A DNA stretch of 32,886 nt, from assembly GCA_020722185.1 (NCBI GenBank), contig DYLH01000016.1, forward strand, positions 1-32,886, in the 5' to 3' direction. Below, piece after piece: positions 17,715 to 24,676 of the stretch (position 1 is its first letter; each line of letters begins with the position of its first letter). The notes below the pieces were generated by a model. The model saw only the letters and a program-made list of their open reading frames with translations. It ran no database searches and was not told the DNA's origin. This stretch comes from Candidatus Avelusimicrobium gallicola. GTDB taxonomy: Bacteria; Elusimicrobiota; Elusimicrobia; Elusimicrobiales; UBA9959. The position numbers and the translations under genes are program-made.

Positions 17715-18842
17715 TTATTTTTCAATTATTTCAACATTGGCTCTTGGAATGACTATTTTACTTCCATTCTCAAGCTTAACTTCCAGAACCCTTACATTAC
17801 TTTCAGTGGCAATGGCCTGTAATTCAGATGGCAATTGAGTAACTGTTCCTATTATTCCAAAATGAGGCTCTCTTATTATTCTAACTTGATCGCCAACCTC
17901 TATCCAACCGCGAGATTCTTCTTTCTTCTTTACATCAGATCCTGGAGCGCCAGGTATTATTATCTCTGGACGCATAACGCCAGCTCTTATCTGAGTTGCC
18001 CCCGACACAGAGGCCTTTTCACCTTCCCTTGACTTGAGCAATTTGAAAGTATAATCAGACATAGGTATGTGACCAAAACCCTCTGTTACAATAAGAGTAA
18101 TGCCTATTTTCTCCGTTCCAGTTACTGCAACGCCAATATCATATCCAAGTATCTCTCTTAAATCCTTGTCGTGTATTCCACCAACAACAACGGCGCTTGC
18201 CCCAACTTTTATCGCCTTTTTAATTGACTCAAGTCCGGCATGCCTGCCACCAACAATAACTTTGCCTCTGTATTCTTCCTTTATATCTTCTGGTTTCAAG
18301 TCCACATCAGGAGAATCAACGGCAACTTTTATTTCACCATTTACTTCTCCGCCAATGCCGAAAATACCTTGAATAAATGTCCCATCAGCCTCAATCACCA
18401 CGCCAAAATTTTCTTCCACTTCAACAATTTTTCCCTTGATATAAGCATGCAAGGGCAATATTTTTGGCGGCTCCCTAAAAAGCACCTGTCCCGTTATTTC
18501 AGAGATTGACTCCACAGTTCCCGTTATAGGAGAAGAAATAGATGATTTAAGAAAAGACAGTCCCAGAAAAGGTTTTGTCTCAGCTATTACCTCGTCCTTC
18601 TTGACCTGATCGCCTTCTTTCTTGAGCATATAATTTCTTATTTCAGAAGGTTCAATGCCAAGCCTGTTTACCACATTTACAGAAAAAACCTTACCAGGCA
18701 ATTCTGTCTGCGCCACTGTGTCAAGAGCGTCTACTTCCTTTCCTTTCTCATAGAGAACCTTTCCGGGAATGGGAAGCATTCTTTTTTTTCTCAAAGTAAT
18801 AAAAGGCACAACTTTAAGTCCAGGTGAATAAGCGTGAGCCAT
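17715..18842 (-). CDS. Unknown protein with barrel-sandwich region and C-terminal KOW-like domain
   Basis: This 375-aa soluble protein has no signal peptide or TM helix. Residues about 24-125 look like a split barrel-sandwich (biotinyl-lipoyl/RnfC/RpoB type): LKKEGDQVKKDEVIAETK and then SPITGTVESISEITGQV form the two halves. Residues about 190-290 (GRHAGLESIKKAIKVGASAVVVGGIHDKDL, then GTEKIGITLIVTEGFGHIPM) look like an alpha/beta core. Residues about 311-375 (WIEVGDQVRIIREPHFGIIGTV, ending VIPRANVEII) look KOW- or SH3-like. GGAGG lies before the ATG. It is downstream of the GlmL-like ATPase in the same direction, separated by 176 bp with hairpins. I know no function. An RnfC-like redox role is unlikely because no cysteine motifs are present. 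Confidence 0.8.
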   Translation of the reverse strand: MAHAYSPGLKVVPFITLRKKRMLPIPGKVLYEKGKEVDALDTVAQTELPGKVFSVNVVNRLGIEPSEIRNYMLKKEGDQVKKDEVIAETKPFLGLSFLKSSISSPITGTVESISEITGQVLFREPPKILPLHAYIKGKIVEVEENFGVVIEADGTFIQGIFGIGGEVNGEIKVAVDSPDVDLKPEDIKEEYRGKVIVGGRHAGLESIKKAIKVGASAVVVGGIHDKDLREILGYDIGVAVTGTEKIGITLIVTEGFGHIPMSDYTFKLLKSREGEKASVSGATQIRAGVMRPEIIIPGAPGSDVKKKEESRGWIEVGDQVRIIREPHFGIIGTVTQLPSELQAIATESNVRVLEVKLENGSKIVIPRANVEIIEK

Positions 18843-18888
18843 AATTTTCCTCCGATATTTTCTTAGTCATTCGACCATACACACAAAC

Positions 18889-18950
18889 ACCTGTCAAAGA
18901 CAGGTCTTGTATTTTGCCACTCTTTAAGTGTCGTTCGGTGTCTGAACCGA
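18889..18950 (-). promoter_or_regulatory. Three consecutive hairpins between the GlmL-like and KOW-protein genes
   Basis: The 176-bp gap at 18843-19018 contains a perfect 7-bp hairpin (ACCTGTC 18889-18895, GACAGGT 18899-18905, 3-nt loop), a 4-bp one (CACT 18918-18921, AGTG 18927-18930), and a 5-bp one (TCGGT 18935-18939, ACCGA 18946-18950). This is the only sizeable gap in the - strand cluster. It could be an attenuator, RNA-processing site or weak terminator. There is no proper U-tract, so a strong terminator is unlikely. Confidence 0.35.
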
Positions 18951-19018
18951 TCATTTAATTGTACATCCTCTTCTTATTTTTTCCTTAATCTCTTATTCCA
19001 CTATCCTCTGACTTTTGA

Positions 19019-20806
19019 TCAAGGGTACATATTCAATTTTTTATACCACTTCTCAAGCGATTCCACCCTCTTGCCTTCAGTTTTTGGCAATTCAAGAGGA
19101 CGTCCTCTGCCATCAAAAATAACTCCAACAGTTCCGCCTTGTATTTTAGCCTCATACCTTGATCCCTTGCCCGCGCCGACATCAAAACTTTTAGCGGGCT
19201 TAAGAATTACTTCAGCATTCTCATCGCTTAAAGGGACAATAAATATCTCGCCAAAACGCAATTCTCCGCTTTGATTTCCGCTTTGAGCTTTTATTTCCCA
19301 ATCAAGTATTTTTTCTCCTTCTTTGGCAAGACCTTTTGGAGCAATGTTGGTCCCAAGTTTTATCAAACAATCATTGTAAAAAACATCCAGCGAGGCTTTT
19401 TCATTTATCTGAGCCAAAACACCAAGATGAGGCATCATAAAAATAGAATCAACAGCCAGCATCGTAACACCTTCCAGCTGATATGCGTCTATCATCATAA
19501 GCGCGGATTGTATTCTCCTTGGTGAGTGAGCAAGAATTCCACCCGAACCTATCACGTAATTTAGACTCATCATGTTTATCAAACTCTGTCCGCTTGATGT
19601 CTGATCAAAGGCATCAGATATGGATCTTTCTTGTTGAACGCCTTTCAATCCAACGGCCAAAGCCTTGTGCTGAGCCAGAGCAAGTCTCAATGCCTCTCTT
19701 GCCACAGCATGTTCAACCTGTAAATCCTCCTGAGTCTGAGGAATAGTCGTAGGTCTAATCATCTTATTTTTCAATCTATTTCTGACTTCTTGATCTTCTA
19801 TTTTGAAAGGCAACCACCTCATTATATTTTGGACACCAGCTTCAGCCATCACATTGGAAACCGAATAACTCATGCCTAGATTTGCGCTAACAGTTCTATT
19901 AAAAATTTCACTAAAGACAGAGAATACATCAGTAGTGGCTCCTCCTATATCAACAGCAAGCACATTGTAATTGTTTGCCCTTGCAAATTTTTCAGTCATA
20001 AGGCCCACAGCGGCGGGAGTTGGCATTATCGGAGCTCCCACCATCTTCATTAACTTTGGATACCCCGGAGCCTGTTGCATAACATGCTCAAGAAATATAT
20101 CGTGTATTTTGTGCCTAGCTGGCATTAGATTTTCTCTCTCAAGCACCGGCCTTAGATTCTCTGTTATTACAAGAGCAGTTTTTGAACCAAGTATATCGTT
20201 TATCTCTTTATGGGCTTTGTTGTTTCCCGCATATATCACAGGAAGTTTATAAGAAGCGCCAAGTCTGGGTTTTGGATCAGCGGCTCTTATAAAGTTTGCC
20301 AATTCAACAACATGATTTACCGTACCACCATCCGTTCCACCAGAAAGAAGTACCATGTCTGGGCGAAGCTGCCTTATTCTTTCTATTTTCTCATGATCTG
20401 CTCTTCCATCATTTGAAGCTAAAACGTCCATTACTATAGCGCCAGCGCCAAGCGCGCATCTCTGAGCGGATTCACCAGTCATAGCTTTGACAGCTCCAGC
20501 AACCATCATCTGAAGTCCACCGCCAGCTGAGCTGGTCGAGACATAAACGTCAACGCCGGTATTTCCATTATTTGGCGTTATAACTTTTTCTCCATCAAGT
20601 ATCTTCCTGCCAGAAAGTTCTTCAACTTCAGTTATGGCATTGAGAACCCCTCTTGTTACATCTTCAAAAGGCGCTTCCACAGTGGTGGGAGCTTCTCCTC
20701 TGAAAGTCTGCCTGTATGTATCTCCTTTCTTTTCTATCAAAATGGCCTTCGTGGTTGTACTTCCACAGTCTGTAGCTATTATGACATTAAGGTCCTTGTC
20801 TTGCAT
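19019..20806 (-). CDS. MutL/GlmL-family ASKHA ATPase with extra C-terminal domain
   Basis: This 595-aa protein belongs to the family annotated as glutamate mutase L / MutL, an actin-Hsp70-type ATPase fold. Phosphate-1 motif TDCGSTTTK is at 12-20, SGGTDGG at 155-161, phosphate-2 AVDIGGATTDVF at 284-295, and the adenosine motif VIGSGGILAHSP at 418-429. Classical GlmL from glutamate-fermenting clostridia is about 460 aa. Here roughly 105 more residues (490-595) form a beta-rich extension ending GGTVGVIFDGRGRPLELP. No MutS/MutE or other B12 mutase gene is present nearby, so reactivation of glutamate mutase is not supported by context. AAGGAG lies 7 nt before the ATG. The likely role is an ATP-driven chaperone or switch for the neighbouring unknown proteins; this is inference. 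Confidence 0.88.
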   Translation of the reverse strand: MQDKDLNVIIATDCGSTTTKAILIEKKGDTYRQTFRGEAPTTVEAPFEDVTRGVLNAITEVEELSGRKILDGEKVITPNNGNTGVDVYVSTSSAGGGLQMMVAGAVKAMTGESAQRCALGAGAIVMDVLASNDGRADHEKIERIRQLRPDMVLLSGGTDGGTVNHVVELANFIRAADPKPRLGASYKLPVIYAGNNKAHKEINDILGSKTALVITENLRPVLERENLMPARHKIHDIFLEHVMQQAPGYPKLMKMVGAPIMPTPAAVGLMTEKFARANNYNVLAVDIGGATTDVFSVFSEIFNRTVSANLGMSYSVSNVMAEAGVQNIMRWLPFKIEDQEVRNRLKNKMIRPTTIPQTQEDLQVEHAVAREALRLALAQHKALAVGLKGVQQERSISDAFDQTSSGQSLINMMSLNYVIGSGGILAHSPRRIQSALMMIDAYQLEGVTMLAVDSIFMMPHLGVLAQINEKASLDVFYNDCLIKLGTNIAPKGLAKEGEKILDWEIKAQSGNQSGELRFGEIFIVPLSDENAEVILKPAKSFDVGAGKGSRYEAKIQGGTVGVIFDGRGRPLELPKTEGKRVESLEKWYKKLNMYP

Positions 20807-20821
20807 AGGCTCTCCTTTTAT

Positions 20822-21106
20822 CTAAATGTTCTCCTTAAAAAAATCAAAAGCAGATGGATTTTGAAGCAAATCGGCAAGTCTTTGAATGTCTTCCTTTGAA
20901 AAAATCATATTCAAAAAAGGCATACCGAAAATCACGGCTTGGGAAGTTAGGTTGTGTAGGGGCAATGTAGCATCAACTGCCATAGCGGCCAAATGAGAAA
21001 GATTTCTCCTCTTTATAAGCGCGCAGGCTTTGAGTATAAAATCTTTATCCTGCTGACTAATAGGTGTTTTGCCCGGTATCTTGAAAGCATTTTTCCATAT
21101 TCCCAT
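20822..21106 (-). CDS. Small uncharacterised protein upstream of the GlmL-like ATPase
   Basis: This 94-aa soluble, mostly helical protein is of unknown function. Near residues 31-60 lies KRRNLSHLAAMAVDATLPLHNLTSQ, followed by a moderately hydrophobic stretch AVIFGMPFLNMIF and an acidic C-terminus. It has no cysteines in pairs, so metal-cluster binding is unlikely. It is the first gene of the - strand cluster, 15 bp upstream of the GlmL-like gene. Its ATG is preceded 6 nt earlier by TAAAAT and not by a Shine-Dalgarno. The position suggests it acts with the GlmL-like and KOW proteins. Confidence 0.7.
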   Translation of the reverse strand: MGIWKNAFKIPGKTPISQQDKDFILKACALIKRRNLSHLAAMAVDATLPLHNLTSQAVIFGMPFLNMIFSKEDIQRLADLLQNPSAFDFFKENI

Positions 21107-21112
21107 GCTTTT

Positions 21113-21118
21113 ATTTTA
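21113..21118 (-). promoter_or_regulatory. Putative -10 element of the GlmL-like cluster
   Basis: On the - strand TAAAAT (21118-21113) ends 6 nt before the ATG of the 94-aa gene, with no Shine-Dalgarno between. The -35 region is a T-run and not recognisable. It fits the leaderless-type pattern of other operon starts here. Confidence 0.35.
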
Positions 21119-21143
21119 CATAAATTAATTGCAAAAAAAAAGC

Positions 21144-21172
21144 TTGAAAGATTCAAAAAGTGGATGTATACT
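21144..21172 (+). promoter_or_regulatory. Near-consensus sigma-70-type promoter
   Basis: TTGAAA (21144-21149) and TATACT (21167-21172) are separated by exactly 17 nt. This is the best housekeeping-type promoter I see in the window. Transcription would begin near 21179 and read the ASH-domain gene at GTG 21223. A 5-bp hairpin (CCGCT 21182-21186, AGCGG 21199-21203) would lie at the very 5' end of the RNA. Confidence 0.72.
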
Positions 21173-21222
21173 ATGATTTGACCGCTTTTTTAATTTTTAG
21201 CGGCAAAAAGAGGGGAAATTTT

Positions 21223-22938
21223 GTGTTTAAAAAAGAAAATAATAATTTTTCAAAACCAGCGATTTTTTTGGCTACTATCGTGATTGTTTCAGCAGCGCTT
21301 TTTATAACAGTAAAGAGTTTATTTTCAGAAAGAAGCGCTCATGTGATTTCAGATTCTAATGGAAAACATTCATTTTTTGAAAAAGAGGGAGAGAGCAAAC
21401 TTTTTGCCTCATCAATATCTCCATCTCAGCGCTCTGACTCTATATCTATCCTACTAAAAGCGAATGAGGGATATGCTTCTTCGGCAATAAAATCTGATTC
21501 AAATAGAATACAAGAAAAATTGCCATCCGCAATGAAAGATACATCCACAAGCGCTATTTCAGACTTTGAAAAACAGGCTCTAGCTGAATTGGGAGAAGCT
21601 GAAACTCCTCAAGAGGCAAAAAAAGATATAGGGGGAAGTAGCGCAAAATCAATAGAAAGTCTGGCTGAGGAGCAAAACATAGCCAACATAGGCGCTAGGA
21701 AAAATCAGAGCAGATCTAAAAGCTCTCTCTCAGGCAAAAAGTCAGCTTTTACAAGCCATCTTTCCGCTATAAACAATTTCAACAAACTGAGGATTGGGAA
21801 AAATTTTAAATCTCAGGGGGATAGTGGAGATATTTCACAGACCTTTGAACAGACTTCAAATGGCGCATATCTAAATTCTAATTTTAACTCATCAGGGAAT
21901 CTCGGATTAAACTCTTCAATGGGATCTCAAGGCAATTCAGGAAGCTACGCTTCATCAGACGCAAATACGGCATCGAATTCAGCTGGCAGAACTGATGAAG
22001 CAAATAAGCCCAAGCCAGACATCCCCAGACCACAAATGATGGTATACAAACAAGTTTATGATTTTGGAAATGTGAACCTCTACGAGTATGCTAGAAGACT
22101 TGTTACTGTAATGAATGTAGGGAAAAAGGATTTACGAATAGGTAGGATAAACAAGCTCAATTATGAAGATAATTCATTTTATGTGACTAAAAACAACTGC
22201 TCAAACAGGACATTGAAACCTGCCACAGAATGCACATTTCAGATAGTTTTCAGGCCATATCACAGCGGGACAGCATCTGACGGTTTTGAGATAGAAAGCA
22301 ATGATGCAGACAGAATTCCCTACTCCAATTATATAGAAGTTTCTGGAAAATCGTCATCCAGTCGTCCCCGTTATAACTCTTACTGGAATAGGACACCGTC
22401 GGAGAAATGGTGGTATACATGGTTGCATAGATATGAAGCCACAACAGAAATGGATTTTGGCACTGTTACATCTGGACATTCTCTGGAATTGAACTATTTA
22501 TTCGTAAGCGACGTACCAATTTACGGTCTACACTTTGTAAAGGACTCAAGTAGAAAAGAAAATTCGGCTTTTTCTGTTTCCTACACAAATTGTCCTGATA
22601 ATAAAGTAATAGGTCAGTGGCGTCCTTGTCTTGTGCGAATAAAATTCACTCCTACAGATAGTTTGTTAAAATATCTCTCTTCCAATTATGGCAAGTACTA
22701 TGCCGTAAATGGATACAATGGGAACAAGCAACTCATGGATAATCCAGTATATCCACCTAATGTAATAGACAGGCCCTTTGAACTGGAACTTAAAGGGTAT
22801 ATAAGAGCCAAAGCTAAGGTCAATTATTCATTAAACTCTACAACTGTCAGAACTATCCCATTGAGAGCATTCACAAGCTCGAGATATCCTAACCCTAGAC
22901 TAAAAAGAGTCGCGGAAGAAAATTTATATTCTTTTTAA
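21223..22938 (+). CDS. Membrane-anchored protein with Ser/Asn-rich linker and two ASH/choice-of-anchor-like domains
   Basis: This 571-aa protein has a short basic N-terminus and one TM helix (about 14-30), then a long Ser-, Asn- and Gln-rich low-complexity region to about residue 265. Two beta-sandwich domains follow. The first (about 270-365) has YDFGNVNLYEYARRLVTVMN, LKPATECTFQIVFRP and FEIESNDAD, typical of ASH or choice-of-anchor D Ig-like folds. The second begins MDFGTVTSGHSLELNYLF near 408 and has CLVRIKFTPTD. Paired cysteines in each domain may form disulfides outside the cytoplasm. GTG 21223 is chosen because GAGGGG lies 7 nt upstream and the promoter sits over the longer frame's ATG at 21160. 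It is likely a surface or periplasmic protein. Its role is unknown. Confidence 0.82.
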   Translation: MFKKENNNFSKPAIFLATIVIVSAALFITVKSLFSERSAHVISDSNGKHSFFEKEGESKLFASSISPSQRSDSISILLKANEGYASSAIKSDSNRIQEKLPSAMKDTSTSAISDFEKQALAELGEAETPQEAKKDIGGSSAKSIESLAEEQNIANIGARKNQSRSKSSLSGKKSAFTSHLSAINNFNKLRIGKNFKSQGDSGDISQTFEQTSNGAYLNSNFNSSGNLGLNSSMGSQGNSGSYASSDANTASNSAGRTDEANKPKPDIPRPQMMVYKQVYDFGNVNLYEYARRLVTVMNVGKKDLRIGRINKLNYEDNSFYVTKNNCSNRTLKPATECTFQIVFRPYHSGTASDGFEIESNDADRIPYSNYIEVSGKSSSSRPRYNSYWNRTPSEKWWYTWLHRYEATTEMDFGTVTSGHSLELNYLFVSDVPIYGLHFVKDSSRKENSAFSVSYTNCPDNKVIGQWRPCLVRIKFTPTDSLLKYLSSNYGKYYAVNGYNGNKQLMDNPVYPPNVIDRPFELELKGYIRAKAKVNYSLNSTTVRTIPLRAFTSSRYPNPRLKRVAEENLYSF

Positions 22939-22952
22939 TGGAGGAACATATT

Positions 22953-23186
22953 ATGGTGACTGGACTGGTATTGCTTAAACTTGCGCCGGGCAAAGAGAGA
23001 TTGGCGCTGGCCAAATTGAAGGCCATTCCAAGCGTGGTGCATATGTCTGCTGTTTTTGGCAGATGGGATCTTGTTTTAGATATGGAAACAGAAGATTTGC
23101 CCACGCTTTCAAACATAGTTGTACAGGAAATACGCTCTATACCCGGAGTCATTTCCACAGAAACTCTTGTGACCACTTCTTTATAA
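22953..23186 (+). CDS. Stand-alone Lrp/AsnC effector-binding (RAM) domain protein
   Basis: This 77-aa protein contains only the alpha-beta ligand-binding domain of Lrp/AsnC regulators and no helix-turn-helix. The usual order is visible: VTGLVLLKLAPGKERLALAKL, then PSVVHMSAVFGRWDLVLDME with the GxxDLVL core, then VQEIRSIPGVISTETLVT. Such single-domain proteins form oligomeric rings that bind amino acids or regulate partner proteins. GGAGG at 22940-22944 fixes the start at 22953 rather than at the in-frame ATG 22938, which overlaps the previous stop. It is likely co-transcribed with the ASH-domain gene, though no functional link is obvious. Confidence 0.88.
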   Translation: MVTGLVLLKLAPGKERLALAKLKAIPSVVHMSAVFGRWDLVLDMETEDLPTLSNIVVQEIRSIPGVISTETLVTTSL

Positions 23187-23197
23187 AAGCATAAAGA

Positions 23198-23674
23198 ATG
23201 AAGTTTTTATTTTTTTTATTTTTTGTCCTTTTTTTATCTCAGGCAAAGGCTCAAAGTTTCTATACAGGCGCTGTCATTGATCCGTCTTCACTTATTTCCT
23301 CATCTGCCACCATTCCTGTTTTTGAAAACTTGTTTCAAAGCTCTTTTACTGAATATTTCAAGACATGGGGTGTAGATTTTTCCACTGATTCATTTAATGG
23401 ATCTGACCTTTTATTTGAAAAAAGTGGTTTAGAAAGAAGCGAACTCGTGATGCTTGCGATGATAGCAAAACAAAATAAAACATCATTTTACTCGCTTTTT
23501 TTAAAGGCAAAATCTGTAAAAAGCATAGAAAAAATAGCTACTGAAAATAAATTTGACATTAAAAAAAATTTCAAGCAAGCTATAAAAATAAAAGAAGAAA
23601 TAGAAAAAAAAAGCGGGGATGATTTGAATAAACTTGGCATTGCCATAAGTTCTGATACATATGAAAATTACTAA
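23198..23674 (+). CDS. Exported protein of unknown function
   Basis: This 158-aa protein has a clear signal peptide (about 1-18, FLFFLFFVLFLSQAKA then QS). The mature part has a short Ser-rich beginning and an all-helical, Lys-rich C-terminal half with SVKSIEKIATENKFDIKKNFKQ, which may form a coiled coil. There are no cysteines in the mature protein and no recognised motif. The 3' end overlaps the following DUF192 gene by 14 nt, so the two are probably translated together. The start has no Shine-Dalgarno; TATAAA at 23182-23187 lies just upstream within the end of the Lrp-like gene and could be a -10. Confidence 0.7.
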   Translation: MKFLFFLFFVLFLSQAKAQSFYTGAVIDPSSLISSSATIPVFENLFQSSFTEYFKTWGVDFSTDSFNGSDLLFEKSGLERSELVMLAMIAKQNKTSFYSLFLKAKSVKSIEKIATENKFDIKKNFKQAIKIKEEIEKKSGDDLNKLGIAISSDTYENY

Positions 23675-24158
23675 ACTCAAAATAATTTATTTTTCCCTTT
23701 TTATTTTATTTTTTGTCTCATTGTTTTTCTTTAATTCAAATAAAAAAATCGATTTTTCACATTCCGAGTGCGCCATGCTTAAAACAGATTCTGGATTTAA
23801 GATAAGTCTTGAACTTGCAAAAACTCCCCATGAACATGCCTTTGGACTGATGTTTAGAAAAGATCTTCCTGAAGATAGAGGAATGTTATTTGTATTCAAA
23901 GATGATGAGTACAGAACTTTTTGGATGAAAAACACTTTTATTCCATTAGACATAGTATTCTTGGACAAAAAATTAAAGATAAGAAAAATTTTTCACTCTG
24001 TTGAGCCACCCCAAAAAAATGACGACGATCTTTCCATTCCAAGAGTTTCATCAAAAGCTGCCTATGTGCTTGAACTGAAAGCAGACACCGCCTCAAAATA
24101 TAAATTAACTGAAGGACTTAAGCTTAGCATTTCTAGTTATTCAAAGGGATGCAAGTAA
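23661..24158 (+). CDS. DUF192 family protein, membrane-anchored or exported
   Basis: This 165-aa protein begins with a TM helix or signal anchor (about 7-26) followed by a DUF192 domain. The family pattern is clear: LELAKTPHEHAFGLMFRKDLP, RGMLFVF, FWMKNTFIPLDIVFLD, and AAYVLELKAD. DUF192 proteins are small, widely distributed and mostly of unknown function, commonly exported. A Cys near 34 and one near the C-terminus might pair. It overlaps the previous exported protein gene. Confidence 0.9.
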   Translation: MKITKLKIIYFSLFILFFVSLFFFNSNKKIDFSHSECAMLKTDSGFKISLELAKTPHEHAFGLMFRKDLPEDRGMLFVFKDDEYRTFWMKNTFIPLDIVFLDKKLKIRKIFHSVEPPQKNDDDLSIPRVSSKAAYVLELKADTASKYKLTEGLKLSISSYSKGCK

Positions 24159-24168
24159 AAAGCGCAAA

Positions 24169-24197
24169 AGTTAAGCTTTCTTTTAACTGCCATTTTT
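24169..24197 (+). terminator. Possible weak intrinsic terminator after the DUF192 gene
   Basis: AGTTAA (24169-24174) and TTAACT (24183-24188) form a 6-bp AT-rich stem with an 8-nt loop, followed by GCCATTTTTTC. The T-run is good but the stem is weak. It lies just upstream of the probable dtd promoter, which is where a terminator would be expected. Confidence 0.35.
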
Positions 24198-24224
24198 TCT
24201 ATTATTAAGGTAAGATTTATTTTA

Positions 24225-24230
24225 TATAAT
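24225..24230 (+). promoter_or_regulatory. Consensus -10 box of dtd, leaderless arrangement
   Basis: A perfect TATAAT (24225-24230) ends 8 nt before ATG 24239. No Shine-Dalgarno is present. The best -35 at 17-nt spacing is TTATTA (24202-24207), which is poor. If this promoter is used, transcription starts at or within a few nt of the ATG. Confidence 0.5.
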
Positions 24231-24238
24231 TGAAAAAT

Positions 24239-24676
24239 ATGAAAGCTGTAATACAAAGAGTAAATTTTGCATCTGTAGAGATAGAAGGGCGGATTTACTC
24301 TTCAATAAAAAAAGGCTTCCTTGTTTTCCTCGCCATAGGACAGGAGGACAAAATAGATGACTGTATTAAGATGGCAGATAAAATATCAAAGCTTAGAATA
24401 TTCTCAAATGAAAACGGTAAATTCGATTATTCCATTGAAGACATAAAAGGAGAAATACTTATAATATCTCAATTCACTCTTTATGGAGATGCCTCAAAAG
24501 GCAGGAGGCCAGATTTTACCAAAGCGGCAATTCCACAAAAAGCCAGAGAACTTTATGAAAAAACCGTAAATGAGCTTATAAAAAGAAATTTACCAGTAGA
24601 AACAGGTATATTCGCCGCAGATATGCTGGTAAAACTTGAGAATGATGGACCAGTCACGATAATATATGAAACCTAA
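24239..24676 (+). CDS. dtd: D-aminoacyl-tRNA deacylase
   Basis: This 145-aa protein hydrolyses D-amino acids mischarged on tRNA in the cytoplasm. Family motifs are plain: N-terminal MKAVIQRV, the SQFTLYGD segment (residues about 78-85) used in catalysis, and the NDGPVTI segment near the C-terminus containing the cross-subunit GP motif. Length is standard. I start at ATG 24239; the in-frame TTG at 24230 overlaps the -10 box and would add three residues not typical of the family. The stop overlaps the M20 peptidase start by 11 nt. Confidence 0.96.
   Translation: MKAVIQRVNFASVEIEGRIYSSIKKGFLVFLAIGQEDKIDDCIKMADKISKLRIFSNENGKFDYSIEDIKGEILIISQFTLYGDASKGRRPDFTKAAIPQKARELYEKTVNELIKRNLPVETGIFAADMLVKLENDGPVTIIYET

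Noticed and set aside
14148-18955. Similar short strings ACCGATTATTTAA (14151) and ACCGATCATTTAA (18946) at both ends of the - strand cluster
   Set aside because: 12 of 13 bases match, but the strings are short and AT-rich, one overlaps a stop codon, and neither flank is extended. Chance is a sufficient explanation.
19019-20806. Evidence for glutamate fermentation through methylaspartate
   Set aside because: Only the GlmL-like ATPase is present; no mutase subunits or methylaspartate ammonia-lyase are in the window, and the protein has an atypical extension.
21160-21222. Longer N-terminus for the ASH-domain protein
   Set aside because: The ATG lies inside the promoter (before the -10 box); GTG 21223 has a good Shine-Dalgarno and starts just before the TM helix.
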